A DNA stretch of 44,292 nt, taken from the NCBI GenBank assembly GCA_021783215.1, contig JAJXUB010000008.1:1-44292 (forward strand), read 5' to 3'. Numbering within the stretch: the stretch's first letter is position 1; each line of letters begins with the position of its first letter. Below are positions 33,253 through 41,336 of this stretch, piece by piece. A program made the position numbers and the translations under genes. The stretch comes from Actinomycetes bacterium. GTDB lineage: Bacteria > Actinomycetota > Actinomycetes > Actinomycetales > Dermatophilaceae. The notes under the pieces were generated by a model. That model made no database searches, was not told where the DNA came from, and was given only the letters and a program-made list of their open reading frames with translations.

Positions 33253-34881
33253 ATGGACGCCCTGACCTCCGTACCCACCCCGATCAACGAGGCTGTCCTG
33301 GACTACGCGCCGGGCAGCCCCGAGCGGGGCCGGCTGGAGGTCGCCCTTGCCGAGCTGGGCTCCGGACGGCGCGACCTGCCCCACACGATCGGCGGGGTGC
33401 GGGTCACCGGCAAGGGCAAGGCCGAGACGATCCGGCAGCCCCATGCGACGCGCAAGGTCATCGGGACGATCCGCAACGCGACGAAGGCGGAGGCGAAGTC
33501 GGCCATCGACGCGGCGATGACGGCCGCGCCGGCGTGGCGCGACATGTCGTTCGACGACCGCGCGGCGATCATGCTCAAGGCCGCGGAGCTCCTCTCCGGC
33601 CCGTGGCGTGAACGGGTCAACGCGGCGACGATGCTGGGCCAGAGCAAGACGGTCTACCAGGCCGAGATCGACAGCGCCTGCGAGCTCATCGACTTCTGGC
33701 GCTTCAACGTCCACTTCGCGCGGCAGATCCTCGCGGAGCAGCCGATCGCCAACTCCAAGGGGGTGTGGAACCGCGTCGACCATCGCCCCCTCGAGGGTTT
33801 CGTCTATGCGATCACCCCGTTCAACTTCAGCTCCATCGCCGGCAACCTGCCGACGGCCCCGGCGCTCATGGGCAACACGGTCATCTGGAAGCCGAGCCAC
33901 ACCCAGCAGCTCGCGGCCCAGATGACGATGGAGCTCCTCGAGGAGGCCGGGATGCCCCCGGGCGTCATCAACCTCCTCGGTGGCCATGGCCAGGACACCT
34001 CCGCCGTCGCCCTGTCCCACCCCGACTTCGCCGGGATCCACTTCACCGGCTCGACCAGGGTCTTCCAGTCCCTGTGGTCCGAGGTCGGGGCGAACATCGC
34101 GAGGTACAAGACCTACCCGCGGCTCGTCGGTGAGACCGGCGGCAAGGACTTCGTCCTCGCCCACCCCAGCGCCGACCCCGACGTCCTGCGGACCGCCCTC
34201 GTCCGTGGCGCCTTCGAGTACCAGGGCCAGAAGTGCTCGGCGGCATCGCGCGCCTACATCCCCCGGAGCCTGTGGAAGGTCATCAAGGACGACATCGTCG
34301 ACCTGACCGACTCCCTCCCCATGGGCGACATCACCGACCTGTCGAACTTCATGGGCGCCGTCATCGACGACCGGGCCTTCACCAAGCTGTCCGGCGCCAT
34401 CGACCGGGCGAAGCAGACCCCGTCCATCACCGTGGCCGCCGGCGGGACGTACGACGCCACCGACGGCTGGTTCATCCGGCCGACGATCCTCGTCGGCACG
34501 GACCCGACCGACGAGATCTTCAGGACGGAGTACTTCGGCCCGATCCTCTCGGTCCACGTCTACCCCGACCGCCAGTTCTCGGCCGTCGTCGACCAGATGG
34601 AGTCGGTGAGCCCGTATGCCCTGACCGGGTCGATCATCGCCCGCGACCGGGGGGCCATCGCCGACGCGATGGCCCGCCTGAGGTTCACAGCCGGGAACTT
34701 CTACATCAACGACAAGCCGACCGGCGCCGTCGTCGGTCAGCAGCCCTTCGGTGGAGCCCGCGCCTCCGGGACCAACGACAAGGCCGGCTCACCACTGAAC
34801 CTCATGCGGTGGGTGTCGCCGCGGTCCATCAAGGAGACGTTCGTCCCGCCGACCTCCCACGGCTACCCGCACATGGGCTGA
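33253..34881 (+). CDS. pruA: L-glutamate gamma-semialdehyde dehydrogenase (1-pyrroline-5-carboxylate dehydrogenase)
   Basis: A 542-residue NAD-dependent aldehyde dehydrogenase that oxidises glutamate semialdehyde from proline catabolism to glutamate. The catalytic pair is E294 (GETGGKDF) and C328 (QGQKCSAASR). The cofactor region is ITPFNFSSIAGNL...VIWKPSHTQQ and HFTGSTRVFQSLW. The C-terminal NFYINDKPTGAVVGQQPFGGARASGTNDKAGS followed by WVSPRSIKE is characteristic of the stand-alone type (human ALDH4A1-like), not bifunctional PutA. AAGGAG lies 6 nt before ATG. No proline dehydrogenase gene adjoins it. Glutamate formed can enter the NAD-glutamate dehydrogenase encoded at 36397. Confidence 0.95.
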   Translation: MDALTSVPTPINEAVLDYAPGSPERGRLEVALAELGSGRRDLPHTIGGVRVTGKGKAETIRQPHATRKVIGTIRNATKAEAKSAIDAAMTAAPAWRDMSFDDRAAIMLKAAELLSGPWRERVNAATMLGQSKTVYQAEIDSACELIDFWRFNVHFARQILAEQPIANSKGVWNRVDHRPLEGFVYAITPFNFSSIAGNLPTAPALMGNTVIWKPSHTQQLAAQMTMELLEEAGMPPGVINLLGGHGQDTSAVALSHPDFAGIHFTGSTRVFQSLWSEVGANIARYKTYPRLVGETGGKDFVLAHPSADPDVLRTALVRGAFEYQGQKCSAASRAYIPRSLWKVIKDDIVDLTDSLPMGDITDLSNFMGAVIDDRAFTKLSGAIDRAKQTPSITVAAGGTYDATDGWFIRPTILVGTDPTDEIFRTEYFGPILSVHVYPDRQFSAVVDQMESVSPYALTGSIIARDRGAIADAMARLRFTAGNFYINDKPTGAVVGQQPFGGARASGTNDKAGSPLNLMRWVSPRSIKETFVPPTSHGYPHMG

Positions 34882-34905
34882 CGACCGGCGCGGAGGGGGC
34901 GTCGA

Positions 34906-35403
34906 TCAGGCGCGAAGGCGCGCCCGGAGGAGGTCGAGCTCGGTGTCGATGGAGGCGAGCAGCGCCGGCGTCGCCGCCTGCTCGACCTTCCCGCCGAGCA
35001 GCGGCACGGCCGCGCGCAGCTGGGCGTCGACGATCTCCGTCGTGCCCGTCGCGGTCGGCGTCAGCGCGAGGGACCCTCTCAAGGTGACCGGTGCCCCGAC
35101 GACCGACACCGACAGGGTGCCGACCCGGGCACCGGTGGCGTCGGCAGCACCCCACAGCGAGATCTCCCGGACCGTCAGCCTGGAACCGACGACGGCGCGG
35201 ACGAAGTCCGGGAAGCCTGCTGTTGCCAGCAACCGGACCGTCTCGATGCGGACCCCGTCGCCGTCGGGGTCGACCGTCGCCGAGCCGCCGTCGCCCTCGC
35301 TCGTCCGGCGCACCTTGTCCGTGTGGAACGCGGGGTCGGCGATGACGGCGAACACGCGCTCGGGGGGTGCGGCGAAGTCGCCGGTGCGTCGGATCAGCTG
35401 CAT
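34906..35403 (-). CDS. DUF2505 family protein (START/SRPBCC-like)
   Basis: A 165-residue protein with a START/polyketide-cyclase-like fold: MQLIRRTGDFAAPPERVFAVIADPAFHTDKV is the usual opening. It is followed by beta-strands (SATVDPDGDGVRIETVRLL, LTVREISLWG, VGTLSVSVVGAPVTLRGSLALTPT, TEIVDAQLRAAVPLLGGKVEQA) and a long C-terminal helix. DUF2505 is widespread in actinobacteria; ligand unknown. ATG 35403 has TACGCT (35415-35410) 6 nt upstream and no ribosome binding site, so the mRNA is probably leaderless. The GTATGCC word at 35413-35419 overlaps this -10 box. It is convergent with pruA across 24 bases. Confidence 0.85.
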   Translation of the reverse strand: MQLIRRTGDFAAPPERVFAVIADPAFHTDKVRRTSEGDGGSATVDPDGDGVRIETVRLLATAGFPDFVRAVVGSRLTVREISLWGAADATGARVGTLSVSVVGAPVTLRGSLALTPTATGTTEIVDAQLRAAVPLLGGKVEQAATPALLASIDTELDLLRARLRA

Positions 35404-35429
35404 GGGTGGAGCGTATGCCTGGGGTTCGC

Positions 35430-35945
35430 TCAGAGGCGGCGCAGCGACTCCGAGACGGCGGCGAGCCGCTGCCGGGAGGCGGTCAGTGCGCCGCGGAGCG
35501 ACTCGGCCGCGGCGGCCAGCGACGCGTCGACCTCCTCGAGCGCGTGCTGTTGCTCGGCGATGAGGACATCCTGACGCGCGACCCACGCGGAATCGGCCTC
35601 GCCGGTGATCCCGAACGGACGCCCGACGAGGCCGTCGCGGACCTCGAGGCCGGCGCGCCGGGACGCGTCCTCGACGGCGCGGGACGCCGTCGCCAGGGAC
35701 GACACCTCGGCGGCGTGGTCGGCCAGGGCCCGCCCGACCGCGTCGAGCTCCCGGGCGAGCTCCCCGGCCCCACCGGCGAGTGCGGCGCCCCGGCGTCGGG
35801 CGACCCGGGCCGCCGCGCCGGTCCACCCGTCCGCGGCCGCCGAAACCGCACCGGCGAGTGCGTGACCGGGCCCGGTGAGGGCCGCCCCCAGCCGGCGAAG
35901 GGTGCTCGCCGTTGCGCTGAGCGAGGAGACATCGGGGGCCGTCAT
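35430..35945 (-). CDS. Small helical protein with a WxG turn (WXG100-like)
   Basis: A 171-residue, almost entirely helical Ala-rich protein. The first about 90 residues look like two helices joined at W41-T-G43 (ALAGAVSAAADGWTGAAARVA), matching the helix-WxG-helix of WXG100/ESX-like proteins. The rest (ARELDAVGRALADHAAEVSSLATASRAVEDAS...EQQHALEEVDASLAAAAESLRG) predicts further coiled-coil helices. Its ATG overlaps the stop of the upstream 95-residue gene (35942-35945), so the two form an operon. No signal peptide or enzymatic motif is present. I do not recognise a named family; the ESX relationship is inference from shape and the WxG position. Confidence 0.7.
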   Translation of the reverse strand: MTAPDVSSLSATASTLRRLGAALTGPGHALAGAVSAAADGWTGAAARVARRRGAALAGGAGELARELDAVGRALADHAAEVSSLATASRAVEDASRRAGLEVRDGLVGRPFGITGEADSAWVARQDVLIAEQQHALEEVDASLAAAAESLRGALTASRQRLAAVSESLRRL

Positions 35946-36229
35946 GGACGGCCGCGGTTCCGGGCCGACCCCGGTGTCCGTGTCGCGTCGAGACCCGCGA
36001 GCGGCCGGGGCGGCAGAGCCGCTACGGCGAGGCGTGCCTCCTCGCCGACACCGCGGAGCGTGTCGAGGACCTGGTCGAGGTAGTCCTCGAGCGCGGCCTG
36101 GCAGTCTCGGTCGCCGAGCAGGGGCGTCAGGACGCTCAGCTCGTCCTCCGCAGCGAACACGGCCTCGCCGAGGGCCTCCAGCGCGGCGCGCACGGACCGC
36201 GCCGTGGCGGCGTCCGGCTGGGCAGGCAT
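35942..36229 (-). CDS. Small helical hypothetical protein, partner of the WxG protein
   Basis: A 95-residue helical protein: AQPDAATARSVRAALEALGEAVFAAEDELSVLTPLLGDRDCQAALEDYLDQVLDTLRGVGEEARLAV in a four-helix-like pattern, with a basic/Pro disordered tail. ATG 36229 is preceded by TAGAGT (36241-36236) with 6 nt between, so it is probably the leaderless first gene of the operon. It is translationally coupled (ATGA) to the WxG gene. Small paired helical proteins of this kind can form heterodimers secreted by, or chaperoned for, type VII-like systems, but no direct motif proves this. I see no family match. Confidence 0.65.
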   Translation of the reverse strand: MPAQPDAATARSVRAALEALGEAVFAAEDELSVLTPLLGDRDCQAALEDYLDQVLDTLRGVGEEARLAVAALPPRPLAGLDATRTPGSARNRGRP

Positions 36230-36267
36230 GGCGCCACTCTAGGGGCGCCGGGCGGCCGCGGCGCCGC

Positions 36268-36326
36268 AGATCCACATTCCTCTAGCCGGTCGAACACGCC
36301 GAGACGCACGTGACTAATGTGGATCT
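36268..36326. promoter_or_regulatory. 11-bp inverted repeat upstream of the glutamate dehydrogenase gene
   Basis: AGATCCACATT (36268-36278) and AATGTGGATCT (36316-36326) are perfect inverted repeats 37 bases apart, in an otherwise GC-rich 167-base gap. The right arm overlaps TAATGT (36315-36320), a plausible -10 box for gdh, so the repeat probably marks a two-site operator (possible looping). In RNA it could form a stem of a leader structure if transcription starts upstream. The left arm lies near the minus-strand promoter of the 36229 gene, so both units could be controlled. Confidence 0.5.
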
Positions 36327-36396
36327 CCGGGCACGACGAGGTGCCTGCGGACCGCCAAGAACGGCCCGTGTCGACGACGAAGGGTGCGACACCACC

Positions 36397-39300
36397 ATGT
36401 CCGATTCCCTCACCCGTGACGAGGTCATCCGGCAGATCGCCGAGGCCTTCGCCGATCTACCGGGAGGGAGGGACGACCCGGCGTTCATCGAACGCTACTT
36501 CCGTCATGTGCCCCTCGACGAGCTCGCCGAGCGCCCGCGCAGAAGGATGGCGGGCGCCGCCGCCGCCCATCTCGCCCTGGCCCAGGACCGGGTCGCCGGG
36601 ACCTCCAAGGTCCGCATCTTCAACCCCTCGGTCGAGACGGACGGCTGGTCAAGCCCGAACAGTGTCGCCATGGTCGTCACCGACGACATGCCGTTCCTCG
36701 TCGACAGCGTGACGGGGTGTCTCGTCACCGAGGGGTACGACGTCCTTCTTGTCGTCCACCCCCAGCTCACGGCGCGGCGCGACGCAATGGGCCGGCTCGA
36801 CGCCATCACAGACAGCGACCCAAGCGCGCGCGGCGCCGCCCGGAGTGTCGGCGAGATCGCCGAGTCGTGGATGCTCCTGTCCTTCAACCGCGAGCCCGAC
36901 CCGGCACGTCGCGCCGCGCTCGAAGACCACATCGCCGATGCCCTCAGGGACGTTCGCGAGAGTGTCGAGGACTGGCCGAAGATGCGAACGAAGTGTCTCG
37001 TGCTCGCCGCCGAGCTCGAGGGTGCGCCCCCACGGGGGGTCGACGCAACAGAGGTCCGACAGGCCGTGGCCTTCCTCCGCTGGATGACGGACAACCACTT
37101 CACCTACCTCGGGTACCGCGAGTTCCGCCTCGAGGACACCGAGGCGGGCGAGGCGCTCGTCCCGATCCCGAGCTCGGGCCTGGGGATCCTCCGGGCCGAC
37201 CCTGCGCTGGGCCGGCCCCGGGTGCCACTGGGCGGGGAGGCGCTGGCGCGGGCTCGTGAGCCCAGGCTGCTCATCCTGACGAAGGCCAACTCGATGTCGA
37301 CGGTCCACCGGCGGGCCTACCTCGACTATGTGGGGATCAAGGTCTTCGACGCGACCGGTGAGGTCGTCGGCGAGCGGCGGTTCCTCGGGCTCTACGCGGC
37401 GACGGCGTACACGGAGTCGGTCACCCGCATCCCCGTCGTCGCCGACAAGGTCGCGACGATCGTCGCCAGGTCGGGCGTCGCGCCGAACAGCCACATCGGC
37501 AAGGACCTCATGGGCGTCCTGGAGAGCTACCCGCGGGACGAGATGTTCCAGGGTTCGGTCGACGAGCTGTGCGACATCGCCCTGGCGGTGACCGCCCTCG
37601 AGGGGCGGCGGCGGACGAAGCTGTTCCTTCGCGAGGACCTCTACGGCCGGTTCGTCTCGTGCCTGGTGTACATCCCGCGGGACCGGTACAACACGTCGGT
37701 CCGCACGCGGATGGCCGACATCCTCCAGAGGACCTTCGGCGGGGAGAGCGTCGAGTTCGCCGCTCGGGTGTCGGAGTCCGCGCTGTCGCGGCTCCAGTTC
37801 ATCGTCCACATGCCGAAGGACGTCCGGGTCCGGCATCTGAGCGAGGAGGAGACGGCGGCCCTGGAGCGCGAGCTGGTCTCCGTCTCGCGGGTCTGGACCG
37901 ACCGCCTCGACGACGGGATTCGCGCCCGGTTCGGCGACACCGAGGGCGACCGCCTCATGCACCTGTTCGGGCACGGGTTCCCGACGGCCTACGAGGAGAC
38001 GTTCACGGTCAGCCAGGGGATCGCGGACCTGCGTCACCTCGACCGGCTCGGACCGGAACGCCGTACCTCGGTGGCCCTCTACCGTCCCGCCGAGGCGCCG
38101 GCGACGGTCCGTCGGTTCAAGCTCTTCCGCGCCGACCCGCTCTCCCTGACCAACATCCTCCCGATCTTCACGCACATGGGGGTCGAGGTCGTCGACGAGC
38201 AGCCGTATGCCATCACGCGCAGCGACGGTGCCGAGCTGCATGTGTACGACTTCGGGCTGCGCGTCGCAGACGCCGCGATCTGGGAGTCCCTGCCGCACGA
38301 GGAGCTCCGGGACCTGTTCGAAGGGGCCGTCCTCGCCGTCTGGGACGGCCAGGCCGAGTCGGACGGTCTCAACCAGCTCATCCTCGGCGCGCGCCTCACC
38401 TGGCGTCAGGTCGTCGTCCTCCGCGCCGTGGCCCGTTACCTCCGGCAGGCCCGGACGCTCTTCAGCCCGAGCTATGTCGAGGGCGCCCTCGTGTCCAACC
38501 CGCAGACCGCCCGCGACCTTGTCGAGCTCTTCGAGGCGAAGTTCGACCCGACCCGCTTCGGCGGTGTCGCCGGGCAGGAGCGCGGCGCGGCGGCCGCCGC
38601 GATCGTGGCCCGGATCGTCGCTGACCTCGACTCGGTCGCCTCGCTCGACCACGACCGGATCATCCGCTCGTTCCTGTCCGTCATCTCCGCGGCGCTGCGG
38701 ACCAACTTCTACCAGGCCGGCCCGGTCCCGGGCGGCGCCTCGGAACCCTTGCCGCACAAGGCCTACATCTCCATGAAGCTCAACCCGCGCGCGATCCCCG
38801 ACCTGCCGGCACCGCGCCCGCAGCACGAGATCTGGGTCTACAGCCCGCGCGTCGAGGGACTCCACCTCCGCTTCGGCGCGGTCGCCCGCGGCGGCCTGCG
38901 GTGGAGTGACCGTCGGGAGGACTTCCGGACCGAGATCCTCGGCCTCGTCAAGGCGCAGATGGTCAAGAACGCCGTCATCGTCCCGACCGGGTCCAAGGGC
39001 GGCTTCTTCGCCAAACAGCTTCCCGACCCCATCACGGACCGGGATGCGTGGCTCGCCGAGGGCATCGAGGCATACAGGCTGTTCGTCTCCGGGCTGCTCG
39101 ACCTGACGGACAACCGGGTCGGCAACGACGTCATCCCCCCCGCGAGCGTCGTGCGCCACGACGGCGACGACACCTACCTCGTCGTCGCGGCCGACAAGGG
39201 GACGGCGACCTTCTCCGACATTGCCAACGGGGTGGCCCGCTCCTACGGGTTCTGGCTCGATGACGCGTTCGCCTCGGGAGGCTCGGCCGGGTACGACCAC

Positions 39301-41310
39301 AAGGAGATGGGCATCACCGCGCGTGGGGCGTGGGAGTCCGTCAAGCGACACTTCCGCGAGATGGGTACCGACACCCAGACCGAGGACTTCACCTGCGTCG
39401 GCATCGGCGACATGAGCGGGGACGTCTTCGGAAACGGCATGCTCCTGTCGGAGCACATCCGGCTCGTCGCCGCCTTCGACCACCGGCACATCTTCGTCGA
39501 CCCCGACCCTGACCCGGCGCGCTCCTTCCTCGAGCGTCGGCGCCTCTTCGACCTGCCCCGGTCCTCCTGGGCGGACTACGACGCCACGCTGCTCAGCGAA
39601 GGGGGTGGGATCTTCTCGCGCGCGCTCAAGGCGGTGCCGGTGACCCCACAGATGACGGCAGCGCTCGGGCTGCCCGAGGACACGACGGCGATGACGCCGG
39701 CCGAGCTCATCCACGCGATCCTTCTCGCTCCCGTCGACCTGCTGTGGAACGGCGGGATCGGGACCTACGTCAAGTCCTCGGCGGAGGACAAGGTCGACAT
39801 CGGGGACCGCGCCAACGACGCGATCCGCGTCGACGGGAACGAGCTACGGTGCAAGGTGGTCGGCGAGGGTGGCAACCTCGGCCTGAGCCAGCTGGGCCGG
39901 ATCGAGGCGTCCTTCCACGGCGTGCGTGTCAACACCGACGCGATCGACAACTCGGCCGGGGTGGATACCTCCGACCACGAGGTCAACATCAAGATCCCCC
40001 TCGCGGACCTCGTCCGGGCAGGGGCGCTGACGATGGACGACCGGAACGCCTTCCTCCACTCCATGACCGATGAGGTGGCCGCACAGGTCCTGCGGGACAA
40101 CTACGAGCAGAACGTCCTCCTCGGCAACGCGCGCACCCGGGCCCAGGCGATGGTCCACGTCCACCAGCGGCTCATCCACTGGCTCGAGGAGCGAGGCGAC
40201 CTCGACCGGGCCCTGGAGTTCCTTCCCTCCGGCGGCGAGCTCATGAAACGCGCCAAGGAGGGGGAGGGGCTGAAGTCCCCGGAGCTGTCCGTCCTCGTCG
40301 CGTACGCCAAGCTCGCCCTGAAGGAGGATCTCCTCGCGAGCGACCTGCCGGACGACCCGTGGCTCATCGGCACCCTGGCGGGCTACTTCCCGGAGCCGAT
40401 GCGGACGGCATACTCCGACCAGGTGGCCGGGCATCCGTTGCGGCGCGAGATCATCACGAACGCCGTGGCCAACGCCGTGGTCAACGCGGGTGGAATCACG
40501 TTCGCCTTCCGGGCCATGGAGGAGACCGGTGCCAGCGCCGCCCAGGTCGCCCGGGCCTTCCTCGTCTGCCGTGAGGTCTTCGGCCTCGACGGCTTCGCCG
40601 GCAGGGTCGAGGCGCTCGACGACGTCCTCTCGACGGGAGCCCAGACCGAGCTCTACCTCGAGTTCCGGCGCCTCATCGACCGAGCGGTCCGCTGGTTCAT
40701 CCATGTCCGGCCCCGCACGCTCGACATCGGCGGCGAGATCGAGCGGTTCGGCGACCTCGTCCGCGCGTGGGCTCCTCGGGTGCCGACGCTCCTGCGCGGC
40801 GAGGAGCGGGCACGGCTCGAGCGCCGGGTCGCGGAGATGGAGCGCGACGGCGTGCCCGAGGAGCTCGCCCGAGAGGCGGGGGCGCTCCTGGACGAGTACT
40901 CCCTGCTCGACATCAGCGACCTCGCGACGACGTCCGGCGAGGGCATCGAGACGGTGGCCCCCCTGTACTACGCCGTCTCCGAGACGTTCGGCATCGACGC
41001 GATGCTCTCCCGGGTCTCTCGACTGCCTCGCGAGGACCAGTGGGACGCGCTGGCCCGCGCGGCCGTCCGGGACGACCTCTACGGAGTCCTCGAGACCATC
41101 ACGCGGGCGGTTCTGGACGCAACGCGCGGTCACGCTGCGGCACGGCCTCAGGACCGGGTAGACCTCTGGAACGAGGCCAATGCGGACGCTGTCGGCCGTG
41201 CCACCGCAGCCCTCTCGGGCATCACCGCGCTCGACGCGCCCAACCTCGCCGCCCTTTCCGTCGCGTTGCGGACCCTGCGCGGCGTCGTTCGCGGAGGTGC
41301 CTTGAGCTAG
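36397..41310 (+). CDS. NAD-specific glutamate dehydrogenase, large (180-kDa) type
   Basis: A 1637-residue enzyme oxidising glutamate to 2-oxoglutarate and ammonia with NAD. The N-terminal half (1-700) holds ACT-like regulatory segments (SVAMVVTDDMPFLVDSVTGCLV; FKLFRADPLSLTNILPIFTHMGVEVVDEQPYA). The catalytic domain lies at about 730-1200: GLHLRFGAVARGGLRWSDRREDFRTE, K867 in GSKGGFFAKQLP, IGDMSGDVFGNGML (dinucleotide fold), DLLWNGGIGTYVK and VVGEGGNLGLSQLGRIE. A helical C-terminal region follows. The length fits L_180 GDHs such as that of Streptomyces clavuligerus. In mycobacteria the homologue Rv2476c is controlled by GarA; no garA is in this window. ATG 36397 is preceded by GAAGGG at 12 nt. 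Confidence 0.95.
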   Translation: MSDSLTRDEVIRQIAEAFADLPGGRDDPAFIERYFRHVPLDELAERPRRRMAGAAAAHLALAQDRVAGTSKVRIFNPSVETDGWSSPNSVAMVVTDDMPFLVDSVTGCLVTEGYDVLLVVHPQLTARRDAMGRLDAITDSDPSARGAARSVGEIAESWMLLSFNREPDPARRAALEDHIADALRDVRESVEDWPKMRTKCLVLAAELEGAPPRGVDATEVRQAVAFLRWMTDNHFTYLGYREFRLEDTEAGEALVPIPSSGLGILRADPALGRPRVPLGGEALARAREPRLLILTKANSMSTVHRRAYLDYVGIKVFDATGEVVGERRFLGLYAATAYTESVTRIPVVADKVATIVARSGVAPNSHIGKDLMGVLESYPRDEMFQGSVDELCDIALAVTALEGRRRTKLFLREDLYGRFVSCLVYIPRDRYNTSVRTRMADILQRTFGGESVEFAARVSESALSRLQFIVHMPKDVRVRHLSEEETAALERELVSVSRVWTDRLDDGIRARFGDTEGDRLMHLFGHGFPTAYEETFTVSQGIADLRHLDRLGPERRTSVALYRPAEAPATVRRFKLFRADPLSLTNILPIFTHMGVEVVDEQPYAITRSDGAELHVYDFGLRVADAAIWESLPHEELRDLFEGAVLAVWDGQAESDGLNQLILGARLTWRQVVVLRAVARYLRQARTLFSPSYVEGALVSNPQTARDLVELFEAKFDPTRFGGVAGQERGAAAAAIVARIVADLDSVASLDHDRIIRSFLSVISAALRTNFYQAGPVPGGASEPLPHKAYISMKLNPRAIPDLPAPRPQHEIWVYSPRVEGLHLRFGAVARGGLRWSDRREDFRTEILGLVKAQMVKNAVIVPTGSKGGFFAKQLPDPITDRDAWLAEGIEAYRLFVSGLLDLTDNRVGNDVIPPASVVRHDGDDTYLVVAADKGTATFSDIANGVARSYGFWLDDAFASGGSAGYDHKEMGITARGAWESVKRHFREMGTDTQTEDFTCVGIGDMSGDVFGNGMLLSEHIRLVAAFDHRHIFVDPDPDPARSFLERRRLFDLPRSSWADYDATLLSEGGGIFSRALKAVPVTPQMTAALGLPEDTTAMTPAELIHAILLAPVDLLWNGGIGTYVKSSAEDKVDIGDRANDAIRVDGNELRCKVVGEGGNLGLSQLGRIEASFHGVRVNTDAIDNSAGVDTSDHEVNIKIPLADLVRAGALTMDDRNAFLHSMTDEVAAQVLRDNYEQNVLLGNARTRAQAMVHVHQRLIHWLEERGDLDRALEFLPSGGELMKRAKEGEGLKSPELSVLVAYAKLALKEDLLASDLPDDPWLIGTLAGYFPEPMRTAYSDQVAGHPLRREIITNAVANAVVNAGGITFAFRAMEETGASAAQVARAFLVCREVFGLDGFAGRVEALDDVLSTGAQTELYLEFRRLIDRAVRWFIHVRPRTLDIGGEIERFGDLVRAWAPRVPTLLRGEERARLERRVAEMERDGVPEELAREAGALLDEYSLLDISDLATTSGEGIETVAPLYYAVSETFGIDAMLSRVSRLPREDQWDALARAAVRDDLYGVLETITRAVLDATRGHAAARPQDRVDLWNEANADAVGRATAALSGITALDAPNLAALSVALRTLRGVVRGGALS

Positions 41311-41329
41311 GGAGGCCGCTGGCTAGGCT
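41302..41329 (+). promoter_or_regulatory. Promoter of the PdtaS-like kinase gene, within the end of gdh
   Basis: TTGAGC (41302-41307) and TAGGCT (41324-41329) are 16 bp apart; the -35 box uses the last bases of gdh. GTG 41337 lies 7 nt after the -10 box and has no ribosome binding site, so the mRNA is probably leaderless. Confidence 0.55.
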
Positions 41330-41336
41330 GCCCGTC

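Noticed and set aside
36649-39714. Open frame of about 1021 codons on the minus strand opposite the glutamate dehydrogenase
   Set aside because: Same antisense effect; the dehydrogenase motifs on the plus strand are unambiguous.
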